A stretch of DNA of 64,000 nucleotides from Clostridium sp. 12(A) (GCA_000526575.1 JAGI01000002.1:248001-312000), one strand, 5' to 3'; positions 35,116 to 44,357 are shown, numbered from the stretch's first letter. Translations and numbers: made by a program. Notes: generated by a model not told the origin, from the sequence alone.

Positions 35116-35894
35116 TATATGGTACCAGTTAACTTACTAACAGACGTGTTTATGGATCCAACCAGCTCATGAATTCTCTGGTAGACACCTCCTGAGTTTT
35201 TTGAGATTTCACCAAACTCCCTTGCGACCACAGCAAATCCTACTCCAGCCTCCCCGGCTCTTGCGGCTTCAATGGAGGCGTTTATGGATAGTATATTTTC
35301 CATGGAGGCAACCTTTTGCAGATCCCGGGTCTTTTCTGTGACTTCATCCAATGATTTTTGAATATGTTCAATTTCCACATCGAGAATATCGTTTCTTTTT
35401 TGCGTTACTGTTTTCATGTATTCTAAGTTGACCAGCTGATTTACTACATTGCCAAGCATCTCTGCAGATGCCCGAATCATGGATTCCGAACGAACCGGAA
35501 CCTTTTTTAAAGCAGCCAGGTAATCGTTTTCTGGTATGCCAAGCTCTCTGGCAATATCCCTGAATTTGTTTTCATCTGGAACTCCTGGTAAAACTTGTCC
35601 CCCGATAATGGCTCCAGCTTTCTCTCCATGAACGATGATATCTGTGGAAAAATCCATCAGCCCTGCATGGCAGTAATAAGTGCCGCTTCCTTCTGCGTCA
35701 CATTTCTGACACCGCTTTGCCCCTTCTTCATTCTTTCTGGTATGCTTCATGCAAAAATCTGTGAAATTACTTCCCTTGGTTAGGTATTTGCCTTCTCCAT
35801 CCACTGCGATGGCTGCCAGACCCGTGGCCTCGGAAAACTGATCCTGGATTTTTTGAAGCGCATCAAGATCAATAAATTTTCTTAAGTCTATCAT
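35115..35894 (-). CDS. Soluble PocR-domain / chemoreceptor-signalling protein
   Basis: This 259-aa protein joins a PocR ligand-binding domain (about residues 5-165; FSEATGLAAIAVDGEG, FTDFCMKHTRKNEEGAKRCQKCDAEG) to a short coiled coil and a stub of the methyl-accepting-chemotaxis signalling tip (MENILSINASIEAARAGEAGVGFAVVAREF). There is no membrane helix, so it should act in the cytoplasm. The domain is much shorter than a normal receptor hairpin, but the CheA/CheW contact tip is present. The cysteines CQKC could bind metal. The ligand is unknown; PocR domains often sense small hydrocarbon or propanediol-like molecules. Confidence 0.85.
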   Translation of the reverse strand: MIDLRKFIDLDALQKIQDQFSEATGLAAIAVDGEGKYLTKGSNFTDFCMKHTRKNEEGAKRCQKCDAEGSGTYYCHAGLMDFSTDIIVHGEKAGAIIGGQVLPGVPDENKFRDIARELGIPENDYLAALKKVPVRSESMIRASAEMLGNVVNQLVNLEYMKTVTQKRNDILDVEIEHIQKSLDEVTEKTRDLQKVASMENILSINASIEAARAGEAGVGFAVVAREFGEISKNSGGVYQRIHELVGSINTSVSKLTGTI

Positions 35895-35943
35895 ATGTAT
35901 TCCCCGCCTTCTCCTATAAGAATTGGAAACGATTGTAAATATT

Positions 35944-35972
35944 ATTATATAATATTAGTAGAGTAAATACAA
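35944..35972 (-). promoter_or_regulatory. SigmaA promoter for the PocR-domain gene
   Basis: On the minus strand, TTGTAT (35967-35972) and TATAAT (35944-35949) are 17 bases apart, 50 bases before the start at 35894. Confidence 0.55.
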
Positions 35973-36081
35973 GTAAGGAAGATGGAATATAGTTTGTAAA
36001 AACCCATGGAACAAGGCAAACGATTGTGCTGCAATCGACCGTGTCAAAAGTAGTAAAAAGAAGAAAAAGAGGCGTAAGACT

Positions 36082-36717
36082 ATGGACAGTGACCGATTGT
36101 ACCGGGTAAAAAAAGTTGATGTGGACAAATTAAAGGAACTGCTTACGGAATGCTTTGGATCCGATCCTCTCTATAGCAGGCTTATTCCTGATAAGGAGAC
36201 AAGAGACCGCTTACTGCCGGAGCTGTTCGCCTGCGATATGGAAGAATTTCTTCTTACCTGTGAGATTTATGCAGACAGCGAAGAAATTCATGGCATTATC
36301 GTAGTGGAGGATGAATCAGAATCCTTTCATTCCTTAAAACGTTATGTCTCGGAGGCCCTGGCATATGTAAAGACAAAAGGGTATCTGATTAAGGAGGACC
36401 CATCTCTTAAAACCTTGTGGAATTTCTTTCAGTTCAGGGATTATTTAAACTCCAAATGGACAGAAAAGCTCCATACCCAAAACAGGCTGCATATCATATA
36501 TCTTGCGGTGAGACCTACCATGCAGCATCATGGCATTTCTGCCTTTCTGTTAAAGGAAACGATGGAATATGCGGATAAGAACAAGCTAATAATCACCCTG
36601 GAAACCCATAACGAGGGGAATGTTTCTTATTATCAGCATTTTGGCTTTGAACTATATGAAGTAGTTGAAAAGCAATTTAACTTAAAACAGTATTGCTTGA
36701 TTCGTTATCATAATTGA
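36082..36717 (+). CDS. GNAT-family N-acetyltransferase
   Basis: This 211-aa protein has the GNAT pattern in its C-terminal half: LAVRPTMQHHGISAFLLKETMEYADKNKL gives the acetyl-CoA loop (Q-x-x-G-x-S/A variant), followed by LETHNEGNVSYYQHFGFEL. The substrate is unknown. Start ATG 36082 has a weak AAGAGGCG upstream. It ends three bases before the stop of the converging second acetyltransferase-like gene. Confidence 0.8.
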   Translation: MDSDRLYRVKKVDVDKLKELLTECFGSDPLYSRLIPDKETRDRLLPELFACDMEEFLLTCEIYADSEEIHGIIVVEDESESFHSLKRYVSEALAYVKTKGYLIKEDPSLKTLWNFFQFRDYLNSKWTEKLHTQNRLHIIYLAVRPTMQHHGISAFLLKETMEYADKNKLIITLETHNEGNVSYYQHFGFELYEVVEKQFNLKQYCLIRYHN

Positions 36718-36719
36718 GT

Positions 36720-37487
36720 TTAATATACATAATAGGACAGGCTTTCAGTGATCTGAAATCCTGCTTTTTTATAGAGTGAAATGGCTGGCTTGTTAAGACC
36801 GGAAACCTGGAGAAACAACTTTTTGTATCGTCTTGCATTGGGATGGGCAAAATACGTATCTAAAAAAAGAGAAAGGCAGGCACTTCCCAGCCCCTGGTTT
36901 CTATAAGGTTCTGATATTTCAAAACCATAAAAATAAGCTCCATGTTCCAGAGCGTCGAGACAGCAGGAACCCACCTGCTTTCCATCAAGCAAAAAGACGC
37001 ACTGAATCGGGGTCTCTTCCGGAGAAGAGGCAATGGAGAGGGAGAGGGCATCAAAAGAAGACCCCTCTTTTAGACGGCTTGTCTTTATGGATTGGGTCAG
37101 CGGTAGTTCCATGATGTGTTCCTGATACCAAAAGGAAGCATCCATGGCTTGTAATGCGTGGATGGTATCCTTACAGGATTCATCTACGGGGAAAATCAAA
37201 TCACTGTCTCCTGTTTCATCTAAAAGCGTTTCGATCAGCTTGGTAAAATATCCTTTTTGTCTGTGTCCGGGGTGAGTGAATCCACTGCATTCATAATCCA
37301 TATTTTCGGTAAAAAATGCACAGAGGACGGATAAGAGGGTTTCTTCGTCGTATAATAAGAAGTAAATACAATCTTCTTCCATTGGAAGTGTCAGAGAAAT
37401 ATGATCATGGCTTCTGCAAACTTCCTGTAGCGTGATTGCATCATTTTTTTGTGTTTGACTGGGGGCATTGGTGCGGATTACATTCAT
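36720..37487 (-). CDS. GNAT-family acetyltransferase, possibly two-domain
   Basis: The 255-aa product has a C-terminal GNAT domain (YGFEISEPYRNQGLGSACLSLFLD, then LQVSGLNKPAISLYKKAGFQ). The N-terminal half looks like a second, degenerate GNAT fold (SGFTHPGHRQKGYFTKLIETLLDE). ATG 37487 follows CAGGAG; the frame stays open 58 codons upstream into the region before pepF without a start signal. The substrate is unknown. Confidence 0.75.
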   Translation of the reverse strand: MNVIRTNAPSQTQKNDAITLQEVCRSHDHISLTLPMEEDCIYFLLYDEETLLSVLCAFFTENMDYECSGFTHPGHRQKGYFTKLIETLLDETGDSDLIFPVDESCKDTIHALQAMDASFWYQEHIMELPLTQSIKTSRLKEGSSFDALSLSIASSPEETPIQCVFLLDGKQVGSCCLDALEHGAYFYGFEISEPYRNQGLGSACLSLFLDTYFAHPNARRYKKLFLQVSGLNKPAISLYKKAGFQITESLSYYVY

Positions 37488-37626
37488 ATCATGGCTCCTG
37501 ATTTGTTTTCCTATAGTATAATACAAAAAAACATGAAAATTCAATGAAATATTTCCATATTTCCAGTTGTTTCTTTGAAATATGGGTGATAGAATAAACA
37601 CAAGTAAAGCAGTTGGAGGGATATCA

Positions 37627-39411
37627 TTGAAAAAGAGAGATGAAATACCGGTAAGCGACACCTGGAACCTGGCGGATATATTGCCGTCTGAAACAGCCTG
37701 GGAGGATTTATTCCGTGAAACAGAGCAGGCAATTGCAGGTTATAAAAAATATGAAGGACATCTTGCAGATTCCGGCGAGATGCTTTTTTCCTGTCTGAAA
37801 TTTGACGAGGAGGTATCCTTAAAGATAGAGACTCTGTTCGTATATGGAAAGCAGAAGTCAGATGAAGATACAGGGAATGCAAGATATCAGGAATTTGCAG
37901 CAAAAGCAAGAGCCTTATCCTATCAGGCGGCCAGTCTTTCTGCTTTTCTAGTACCTGAGATATTGACAATTCCAGAAAATACCCTTCGGGAATACCAGGA
38001 GAATATACCGGAGCTAAAGCGTTATAAAAGAACCCTGGAAATTATTATGAAAAAGAAGGAGCATACCTTATCCGCTGCGGAAGAGGCCCTTCTTGCAAAA
38101 TCCCTGGAAGCGACGTCAGGGGCATCTGATATTTTCAATATGTTCAATAATGCAGATGCCAAATTCCCTGAGATTCTTGATGAGAACCAGGAACCGGTTA
38201 AAATTACCCACGGTAACTATATCGCCCTTATGGAAAAACAGGACAGAAGCGTGCGAAAGTCAGCATTTGAGGCGCTTTACAGTGTTTATAGGCAGTTTGG
38301 AAATACACTTGCGTCTACCTTTTTTTCCAATGTAAAAAAGGCAGCTTTTTATGCATCTGCAAGAAATTACTCATCGTCAAGGGCACATTCCCTATCCGAG
38401 AATGAAATACCGGAAGAAGTCTATGACAATTTGATTAAGGCTGTAAGGGAAGGGATTTCCTATCTTCATGAGTACGTCTCCATTCGTAAGGAAGCTCTCG
38501 GAGTAGATGAACTTCATATGTATGATTTATACGTGCCCATGGTATCTTTGGAAGAAAAGAAAATATCCTTTGACGAAGCGAAAACCATGGTTCTGGAGGG
38601 ACTAAAGCCTTTGGGAGAGGAATATCTGGCTCTTTTAAAAGAAGGATTTGATAACCGATGGATCGATGTGTATGAGAATGAAGGAAAGAGAAGCGGAGCT
38701 TATTCCTGGGGAGTTTATGGAATCCATCCTTATGTTCTCCTTAATTTTAATGGAACCTTAGACAGCGTATTTACCCTGGCTCATGAGATGGGGCATGCAC
38801 TTCATAGCTGGTTTTCGGATAAAAATCAGTCCTATGTGGATGCAGGTTATAAGATTTTTGTTGCAGAGGTGGCTTCCACCTGTAATGAAGCTCTCTTAAT
38901 CCGCCACCTTTTAGATACAACGAAAGATAAGAGTGAGCGTGCTTATCTGGTAAATCATTTTATGGATAGCTTCCGTGGAACCCTTTACCGTCAGGCAATG
39001 TTTGCGGAGTTTGAGGCTGAGACCCATCGCCTTGTAAAAGAGGGGCAGATACTGACGGCGGATCTTCTTGGTCAGACATACCATAAGCTCAATGAATTTT
39101 ATTTTGGTCCGGATATGGTGGTTGATCCCGAGATTGATTACGAATGGTCCAGAATTCCTCATTTCTATACGCCATTTTATGTATATCAGTATGCTACAGG
39201 CTTTTCTGCTGCTGTAGCCATCAGCAGCAAGATCCTTTCCGGGGATCAGGAAGTAATTGAGGGTTATTTTAAATTTTTAAGCGGCGGAAATTCCATGACT
39301 CCCATAGACTTATTAAAGCTTTGCGGGGTGGATATGTCCACAGCAGAGCCGGTAAAGGATGCGCTTTTGGTATTTGCCGGGCTATTAAAAGAAATGAGAG
39401 GGCTGATTTAG
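37627..39411 (+). CDS. pepF: Oligoendopeptidase F
   Basis: This 594-aa M3-family zinc metallopeptidase has the catalytic motif LAHEMGHALHSWFSD (HExxH) near residue 385 and the conserved downstream glutamate in VAEVASTCNEALL. It degrades oligopeptides in the cytoplasm. TTG 37627 is about 7 bases after TTGGAGGG and gives MKKRDEIPVSDTWNL; an ATG at 37582 lies upstream of that site. Confidence 0.94.
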   Translation: MKKRDEIPVSDTWNLADILPSETAWEDLFRETEQAIAGYKKYEGHLADSGEMLFSCLKFDEEVSLKIETLFVYGKQKSDEDTGNARYQEFAAKARALSYQAASLSAFLVPEILTIPENTLREYQENIPELKRYKRTLEIIMKKKEHTLSAAEEALLAKSLEATSGASDIFNMFNNADAKFPEILDENQEPVKITHGNYIALMEKQDRSVRKSAFEALYSVYRQFGNTLASTFFSNVKKAAFYASARNYSSSRAHSLSENEIPEEVYDNLIKAVREGISYLHEYVSIRKEALGVDELHMYDLYVPMVSLEEKKISFDEAKTMVLEGLKPLGEEYLALLKEGFDNRWIDVYENEGKRSGAYSWGVYGIHPYVLLNFNGTLDSVFTLAHEMGHALHSWFSDKNQSYVDAGYKIFVAEVASTCNEALLIRHLLDTTKDKSERAYLVNHFMDSFRGTLYRQAMFAEFEAETHRLVKEGQILTADLLGQTYHKLNEFYFGPDMVVDPEIDYEWSRIPHFYTPFYVYQYATGFSAAVAISSKILSGDQEVIEGYFKFLSGGNSMTPIDLLKLCGVDMSTAEPVKDALLVFAGLLKEMRGLI

Positions 39412-39445
39412 GTCCAATTGCTGGTTGGGAAAGAGGGGAGCAGGT

Positions 39446-40219
39446 ATGAATCTTTATCAGATGATATTTAAAAGAAGATCCATCAGAAAATTTAAAAAGG
39501 AACAGATTCCGGAACAGCTTTTAAAGGATATACTTTATTTCGGAAACTGTGTATTGAAGCTTCATGCGGACATTTCAGTGAAAATGGAAATATGCGACAA
39601 CCTGGATGGCCATCTTCCGGTAAAAGGCTTATGGAAAGTAGAGGCTCCCTATTATCTGGTATTTTATTCCGAGGAGAAAGAAGGGTATCTGACAAACGCA
39701 GGATATATTCTGGAGCCGATTCTCTTATATATGACAGGGAAAGGCATTGGATCCTGCTATCTGGGGAATACCAGAATCACTGGTCATGAGATGGAAGGGG
39801 TTAAGCAGGTCGTTGCAGTTGCTTTTGGCTATCCAAAAACACTTCTGTACCGGGATCCGGCTACGGCAAAGCGCTTACCATTAAAGGAACTTTGTGTATT
39901 TAAGGAAGAAATCGGTGAGCCAATGAAAAATATTTTAAAAGCAGCAAGGCTGTCTCCGTCGGCTATGAATAACCAGCCCTGGCGGTTTATTGTATACCAC
40001 GACAGGATTTATATCTTTGCCTGCAGAGAATTTCTGCCTTCTGCGCCCTTAGTTTCCATGCGTGATATCAGTATCGGGATTATGCTGTCCCATCTAACCA
40101 TTGCCGCGGAAGAGATGTGGATGAACATCAAGCTGGAAGCCGAAGAGACAATGCTTAAAAAGTCCTTTAAAAGCGGGACTTATGTTACGACTGCGTATGT
40201 CAAAGAATTCAACTGCTGA
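39446..40219 (+). CDS. Nitroreductase-family protein (TM1586-like)
   Basis: This 257-aa protein has the nitroreductase start IFKRRSIRKFKKEQIP and a second FMN-contact segment ILKAARLSPSAMNNQPWRF in its C-terminal half, as in the TM1586-type subgroup. It probably binds FMN; the substrate is unknown. ATG 39446 lies just after GGGGAGCAGG. It follows pepF by 34 bases and may be co-transcribed. Confidence 0.82.
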   Translation: MNLYQMIFKRRSIRKFKKEQIPEQLLKDILYFGNCVLKLHADISVKMEICDNLDGHLPVKGLWKVEAPYYLVFYSEEKEGYLTNAGYILEPILLYMTGKGIGSCYLGNTRITGHEMEGVKQVVAVAFGYPKTLLYRDPATAKRLPLKELCVFKEEIGEPMKNILKAARLSPSAMNNQPWRFIVYHDRIYIFACREFLPSAPLVSMRDISIGIMLSHLTIAAEEMWMNIKLEAEETMLKKSFKSGTYVTTAYVKEFNC

Positions 40220-40237
40220 TTATATGTTATCTCGTAT

Positions 40238-40276
40238 AAAAAGGAGAAGGTCCGATGGTATGGACCTTCTCCTTTT
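40238..40276. terminator. Terminator between nitroreductase and hsp20 genes
   Basis: A stem of about 15 bp (40238-40253 with 40262-40276) rich in AAGGAGAAGGTCC and its complement. A and T tracts on each side allow use by both converging genes. Confidence 0.85.
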
Positions 40277-40282
40277 GCATGC

Positions 40283-40696
40283 TTATTCAATTGGAATATA
40301 TCGGTTTTCTTCAATTTCCTTAGGAGCTTCCTTGGGAAGCATAAGCTTTAAGATTCCGTTTTCAAACGATGCCTTGATATCTTCCTGTCTGATTTTGGTT
40401 CCTACGTAAAAGCTTCTTTTTAAAGAACTGTGATACCGTTCTCTGCGGATATAGTTCTTTTCTTCGTCGGAGTTATTTTCTGAATTGTTTTCAGCAAGGA
40501 TGGTGAGATACCCATCTTTTAGCTCTGCCTTTACCATTTCCTTCTGAAAGCCAGGCAGTTCCATATCTATAACATAATGGTCACCGCCGTCTTCAATATC
40601 GGTTTTCATTAAGGATTGCTTGTTGAAGTATGCATCTGTAAAAAACGGATCATTGAAAAAGTCATCAAATAAATTGTTTCTTCTGGATAATAACAT
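40283..40696 (-). CDS. Small heat-shock protein, Hsp20/alpha-crystallin family
   Basis: This 137-aa chaperone has an N-terminal arm (FDDFFNDPFF), an alpha-crystallin domain (about 35-125; YVIDMELPGFQKEMVKAELKDGYLTI, FENGILKLMLPKE) and a short C-terminal IPI-type tail (RYIPIE). It holds unfolding proteins in oligomers. ATG at 40696 follows AAAGGAGGA. It is controlled by a CIRCE site over its promoter. Confidence 0.94.
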   Translation of the reverse strand: MLLSRRNNLFDDFFNDPFFTDAYFNKQSLMKTDIEDGGDHYVIDMELPGFQKEMVKAELKDGYLTILAENNSENNSDEEKNYIRRERYHSSLKRSFYVGTKIRQEDIKASFENGILKLMLPKEAPKEIEENRYIPIE

Positions 40697-40764
40697 ATCA
40701 GTTCCTCCTTTTCATTCGATAGATGCAGCACCACTCATTGGTGTTTTCTATTTGTTATATATGT

Positions 40765-40793
40765 AATATAACACACATTATTAGCACTGTCAA
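40765..40793 (-). promoter_or_regulatory. SigmaA promoter for hsp20
   Basis: On the minus strand, TTGACA (40788-40793) and TATATT (40765-40770) are separated by 17 bases. The -35 box lies inside the CIRCE element. Confidence 0.75.
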
Positions 40794-40807
40794 CAGGTGA
40801 GTGCTAA
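40781..40807. promoter_or_regulatory. CIRCE operator for HrcA
   Basis: TTAGCACTG, 9 bases, GAGTGCTAA. This matches the CIRCE consensus (TTAGCACTC-N9-GAGTGCTAA) at 17 of 18 positions. It overlaps the hsp20 -35 box, so HrcA binding should block transcription. Confidence 0.9.
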
Positions 40808-40895
40808 TATTTTTCATTGAAACTACGTTGCTAGTATGAATAGAAAATGATAAAATAACCATGTTTGAAATATTTTAAAGTGAGGAATGGGATCC

Positions 40896-41552
40896 ATGAA
40901 ACGGGAAGTTGACTTAAATGAGATTTCCGATGGGAAATTATATGGCATAAATGATATGGTAAAGGCAGACTGCAAGGATTGCAGGGGCTGTTCTGACTGC
41001 TGTCAGGGGATGGGACAATCTGTCACCCTGGATCCTCTTGATTGTTACCGTTTGTGTGAGAATCTATCCTGTACCATGGAAGCATTGCTTCAGGATAAGC
41101 TTGAATTAAATGTAGTTGATGGAATCGTACTTCCCAATCTAAAAATGGCAGGTGAGGATGAACGATGCAGTTTCCTAAATCATGAGGGAAGATGCAGCAT
41201 CCATAGCTTCCGTCCTGGAATCTGCCGTCTGTTTCCCTTAGGCAGGGTTTACGGGGAACAGGAAATGAAGTATATTCTCCAATTGCATGAGTGCAGAATG
41301 GAAGAGCGGACAAAGGTCAAGGTAAAAAAGTGGCTGGATACATCTGATGTAAAACAGTACGAAGCCTTTGTGCTAAAATGGTATCATTATTTGAAACATT
41401 TAGAAAAACGCATCAAGACAGAAAATGACCCATCCTTTGCTAATCAGGTGAGCATGTATGTGTTAAAAAACTTTTATTTGATACCCTATCAAATGGAACA
41501 GGATTTTTATAGTCAGTTTGAAAGAAGGCTTGAAGCGAGTACCTTCTTATGA
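40896..41552 (+). CDS. YkgJ-family cysteine-cluster protein
   Basis: The 218-aa product has the cysteine pattern CKDCRGCSDCCQGMG at residues 25-40 and later CSFLNHEGRCSIHSFRPGICRLFPLG, typical of the family thought to bind a metal or Fe-S centre. The function is not known. ATG 40896 is placed 10 bases after GAGG; an ATG at 40887 is closer than expected. Confidence 0.85.
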   Translation: MKREVDLNEISDGKLYGINDMVKADCKDCRGCSDCCQGMGQSVTLDPLDCYRLCENLSCTMEALLQDKLELNVVDGIVLPNLKMAGEDERCSFLNHEGRCSIHSFRPGICRLFPLGRVYGEQEMKYILQLHECRMEERTKVKVKKWLDTSDVKQYEAFVLKWYHYLKHLEKRIKTENDPSFANQVSMYVLKNFYLIPYQMEQDFYSQFERRLEASTFL

Positions 41553-41606
41553 TAGAATTGGTAAGAATAGAGAATAATAAGAATAAATGGAACCCAGGAG
41601 GAGACA

Positions 41607-42524
41607 ATGATCAGGCAATTAATTGAAAAAATCCAGAAGACAAAGGCACCAATCTGTGTAGGACTTGACCCCATGCTTGACTATATACCGGAACATGTCT
41701 TAAGTAAGGCATTGGAAGAGTTTGGTGAGACTCTGGAAGGTGCTGCAGAAGCAATCTGGCAGTATAATAAAGAAATTATAGATCATGTATACGATTTAAT
41801 CCCCTCCGTAAAGCCTCAGATTGCCATGTATGAACAGTTTGGCATTGAAGGATTGCAGGCTTATGTAAAAACAGTAAATTATTGTCAGGAAAAAGGCCTT
41901 CTTGTGATTGGCGATGCAAAACGAGGCGATATCGGTTCTACTTCATCTGCTTATGCTACGGCTCATATTGGTAAAGTACAGGTAGGAAGCAATCGTTTCA
42001 CCGCATTTGGGACAGATTTTCTTACCATCAATCCGTATCTGGGAACTGATGGCGTGAAACCTTTTGTGGACGTATGTAAGGAAGAGGACAAGGGACTTTT
42101 TGTTCTTGTTAAGACCTCCAATCCCTCCAGTGGAGAATTTCAGGACCGGCTGATTGATGGACGTCCTTTGTATGAGATGGTAGCCGAAAAGGTAGTAGAA
42201 TGGGGTGCCCAGTCCATGGACGGAACCTACAGCAACGTAGGCGCAGTGGTAGGAGCCACTTATCCCGAGATGAGCAGAATTCTCCGTAAGCTTATGCCCA
42301 ATACTTATTTTCTGGTTCCAGGCTATGGTGCCCAGGGCGGAACTGCTGAGGATTTAAAACCTTGTTTTAATGAAGATGGATTAGGCGCTGTGGTAAATTC
42401 CTCCAGAGGAATCATCGCTGCATATAAGCAGGATAAATATAAGAAATATGGTGCAGAGCACTTTGGTGAGGCCTCAAGGCAGGCAGTCATCGATATGGTA
42501 ACAGACATCAACCGGGTATTATAG
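41607..42524 (+). CDS. pyrF: Orotidine 5'-phosphate decarboxylase (long type)
   Basis: This 305-aa enzyme has GLDPMLDYIP at the N-terminus, the catalytic DAKRGDIGST motif near residue 105 and the late GYGAQGG phosphate loop. It makes UMP from OMP. The extra length fits the second PyrF subfamily. Start ATG 41607 follows AGGAGGAGA. It begins the pyr operon; pyrK starts nine bases after it. Confidence 0.95.
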   Translation: MIRQLIEKIQKTKAPICVGLDPMLDYIPEHVLSKALEEFGETLEGAAEAIWQYNKEIIDHVYDLIPSVKPQIAMYEQFGIEGLQAYVKTVNYCQEKGLLVIGDAKRGDIGSTSSAYATAHIGKVQVGSNRFTAFGTDFLTINPYLGTDGVKPFVDVCKEEDKGLFVLVKTSNPSSGEFQDRLIDGRPLYEMVAEKVVEWGAQSMDGTYSNVGAVVGATYPEMSRILRKLMPNTYFLVPGYGAQGGTAEDLKPCFNEDGLGAVVNSSRGIIAAYKQDKYKKYGAEHFGEASRQAVIDMVTDINRVL

Positions 42525-42533
42525 GGGGACATC

Positions 42534-43310
42534 ATGGCGAAAGTAATGGAATCAGCAAGAGTCGCCAGTCAGGATAAGCTGGCTGATGGCGTATACAGCA
42601 TGTGGATTGAAACAGAGAAGTTTGCAAAAGAAGCAGTACCAGGCCAGTTTATTTCTTTGTATACAAAGGATAATTCCAAACTTCTGCCCCGTCCCATCAG
42701 TATTTGTGAGATTGACAGGGAAAAGGGCCTGATCCGAATTGTATACCGGGTGTTAGGCAGTGGTACAGAGGAATTCTCCTATTATAAAGAAGGGGATTAT
42801 GCAGAGATCCTTGGCCCCCTGGGCAATGGTTTCCCTCTGGAACCCGGGGCAGCAGGAAAACGGGCATTCATCATAGGCGGAGGAATTGGAATCCCTCCTA
42901 TGCTGGAGCTGTCTAAGCATCTTGCCTGTGAAAAACAGATTATTCTTGGTTACCGGGACACCATGTTCCTGGAAGATGAATTCACTCCTTATGGTACCAC
43001 CTTTGTAGCCACAGAAGATGGCAGTCAGGGAACAAAAGGGAATGTACTGGACGCAGTGAGAGAGCATGGCCTGAGCGCAGATGTAATTTTTGCCTGTGGG
43101 CCAACCCCCATGTTAAAAGCGATAAAGGCATATGCCATGGAGAACGAAATTGAGTGCTATCTCTCTTTGGAGGAACGTATGGCATGTGGTATCGGTGCGT
43201 GTCTGGCCTGTGTCTGCAAAAGCAGTGAGGTGGATGAGCATTCCATGGTTCATAATAAGCGGGTCTGCAAAGACGGCCCGGTATTCCGGGCAGAGGAGGT
43301 AGACTTTTAG
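42534..43310 (+). CDS. pyrK: Dihydroorotate dehydrogenase electron-transfer subunit
   Basis: This 258-aa protein has a FAD-binding RPISI motif, an NAD-binding part with GGGIGIPPMLELS, and C-terminal cysteines in CGIGACLACVC plus a later CKDG for a 2Fe-2S cluster. It passes electrons from dihydroorotate oxidation to NAD+ together with PyrD. Its stop adjoins the pyrD start. Confidence 0.95.
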   Translation: MAKVMESARVASQDKLADGVYSMWIETEKFAKEAVPGQFISLYTKDNSKLLPRPISICEIDREKGLIRIVYRVLGSGTEEFSYYKEGDYAEILGPLGNGFPLEPGAAGKRAFIIGGGIGIPPMLELSKHLACEKQIILGYRDTMFLEDEFTPYGTTFVATEDGSQGTKGNVLDAVREHGLSADVIFACGPTPMLKAIKAYAMENEIECYLSLEERMACGIGACLACVCKSSEVDEHSMVHNKRVCKDGPVFRAEEVDF

Positions 43311-44213
43311 ATGAATACAAAAGTAAATCTGGCTGGAATTGAACTGAAAAATCCTGTTATGACAGCTTCTGGAACCTTTGGCTCAGGGGAAGAGTACAGT
43401 GAGATGTTTGATTTAAGTCATCTTGGTGCTGTCGTCACAAAAGGCGTTGCAAATGTGCCCTGGCCGGGCAATCCTACGCCAAGAATCGCGGAAACATATG
43501 GCGGTATGCTCAATGCCATTGGACTTCAAAATCCTGGTATGGAGGTTTTTGCTCAAAGAGACATTCCGTTTTTAAAGAAGTATGATACAAAGATAATCGT
43601 CAATGTCTGCGGAAAGACAACAGAAGATTATCTTGCAGTAGTGGAGCGGCTTTCTGAGGAGCCGGTGGATATGCTGGAGATAAATATCTCCTGTCCCAAT
43701 GTGAAGGAGGGCGGAATCGCCTTCGGACAGGATCCAAAAGCAGTGGAAGCCATTACCCGTGACGTAAAAAAGTATGCGAAGCAGCCGGTTATCATGAAAT
43801 TAAGTCCCAACGTGACTGATATTGGAGTCATGGCAAAAGCGGCAGAAGCTGGCGGTGCTGATGTTATTTCCCTTATTAACACATTGACTGGAATGAAGAT
43901 CGATATTAACCGCCGTACCTTTTCTGTTGCCAATAAAACAGGCGGACTTTCCGGTCCCGCGATTAAACCCATTGCAGTCCGTATGGTATACCAGGCAGCC
44001 AATGCAGTGAAGATTCCAGTCATCGGTATGGGTGGTATTATGGATGCGAATGATGCCATCGAATTTATTCTGGCAGGAGCAACTGCGGTATCTGTAGGAA
44101 CCGTCAATTTCAGAAATCCATATGCAGCCGAAGAGGTGGTTAAAGGCATTGAGGCTTATATGGAGCGATACGGTGTGAAAGATATTAAGGAACTGATCGG
44201 TGCTGTAAGGTAG
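43311..44213 (+). CDS. pyrD: Dihydroorotate dehydrogenase, class 1B catalytic subunit
   Basis: This 300-aa FMN enzyme has MTASGTFGSGEEY at the start, the catalytic cysteine in NISCPNVKEGG, lysine in MKLSPNVTDI, and GMGGI near the C-terminus. Neighbour pyrK confirms the NAD-linked 1B type. The ATG directly follows the pyrK stop. In related clostridia pyrE follows, and here its start is present but broken. Confidence 0.96.
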   Translation: MNTKVNLAGIELKNPVMTASGTFGSGEEYSEMFDLSHLGAVVTKGVANVPWPGNPTPRIAETYGGMLNAIGLQNPGMEVFAQRDIPFLKKYDTKIIVNVCGKTTEDYLAVVERLSEEPVDMLEINISCPNVKEGGIAFGQDPKAVEAITRDVKKYAKQPVIMKLSPNVTDIGVMAKAAEAGGADVISLINTLTGMKIDINRRTFSVANKTGGLSGPAIKPIAVRMVYQAANAVKIPVIGMGGIMDANDAIEFILAGATAVSVGTVNFRNPYAAEEVVKGIEAYMERYGVKDIKELIGAVR

Positions 44214-44258
44214 ATGACAGGAATTTAAGCAAGAACTTTTTGAATAGAGAGGATAAAA

Positions 44259-44357
44259 ATGGAACAGTATAAACAGGAATTTATAGAATTCATTGTATAT
44301 GATAGTTCCAAACATCTCGAAAACCTTGTAAACACTGGATTTTACTGCATCTTATAG
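44259..44357 (+). pseudogene. pyrE: 5' fragment of pyrE (orotate phosphoribosyltransferase), cut by the prophage
   Basis: ATG 44259 after GAGAGGATAAA encodes MEQYKQEFIEFIV, matching the usual clostridial PyrE N-terminus. The similarity then ends, and the frame closes after 32 codons. Position right after pyrD is where pyrE belongs. Phage-like DNA follows at once, so integration probably removed the rest of the gene to the far side of the element. The short NTGFY near the end faintly resembles an internal PyrE motif; I give that little weight. Confidence 0.7.

Noticed and set aside
36001-36060. Hairpin CGATTG / CAATCG before the GNAT gene as a terminator
   Set aside because: No T run follows on either strand and the stem is only six base pairs.
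43628-44315. Two minus-strand open frames of about 170 aa over pyrD
   Set aside because: Antisense to a clear pyrD gene with conserved motifs; low-complexity translations and no start signals.
44259-44357. NTGFY in the pyrE stub taken as proof of an internal deletion in pyrE instead of phage insertion
   Set aside because: Only five residues, at a shifted position; the arm-type repeats and phage genes explain the break better.
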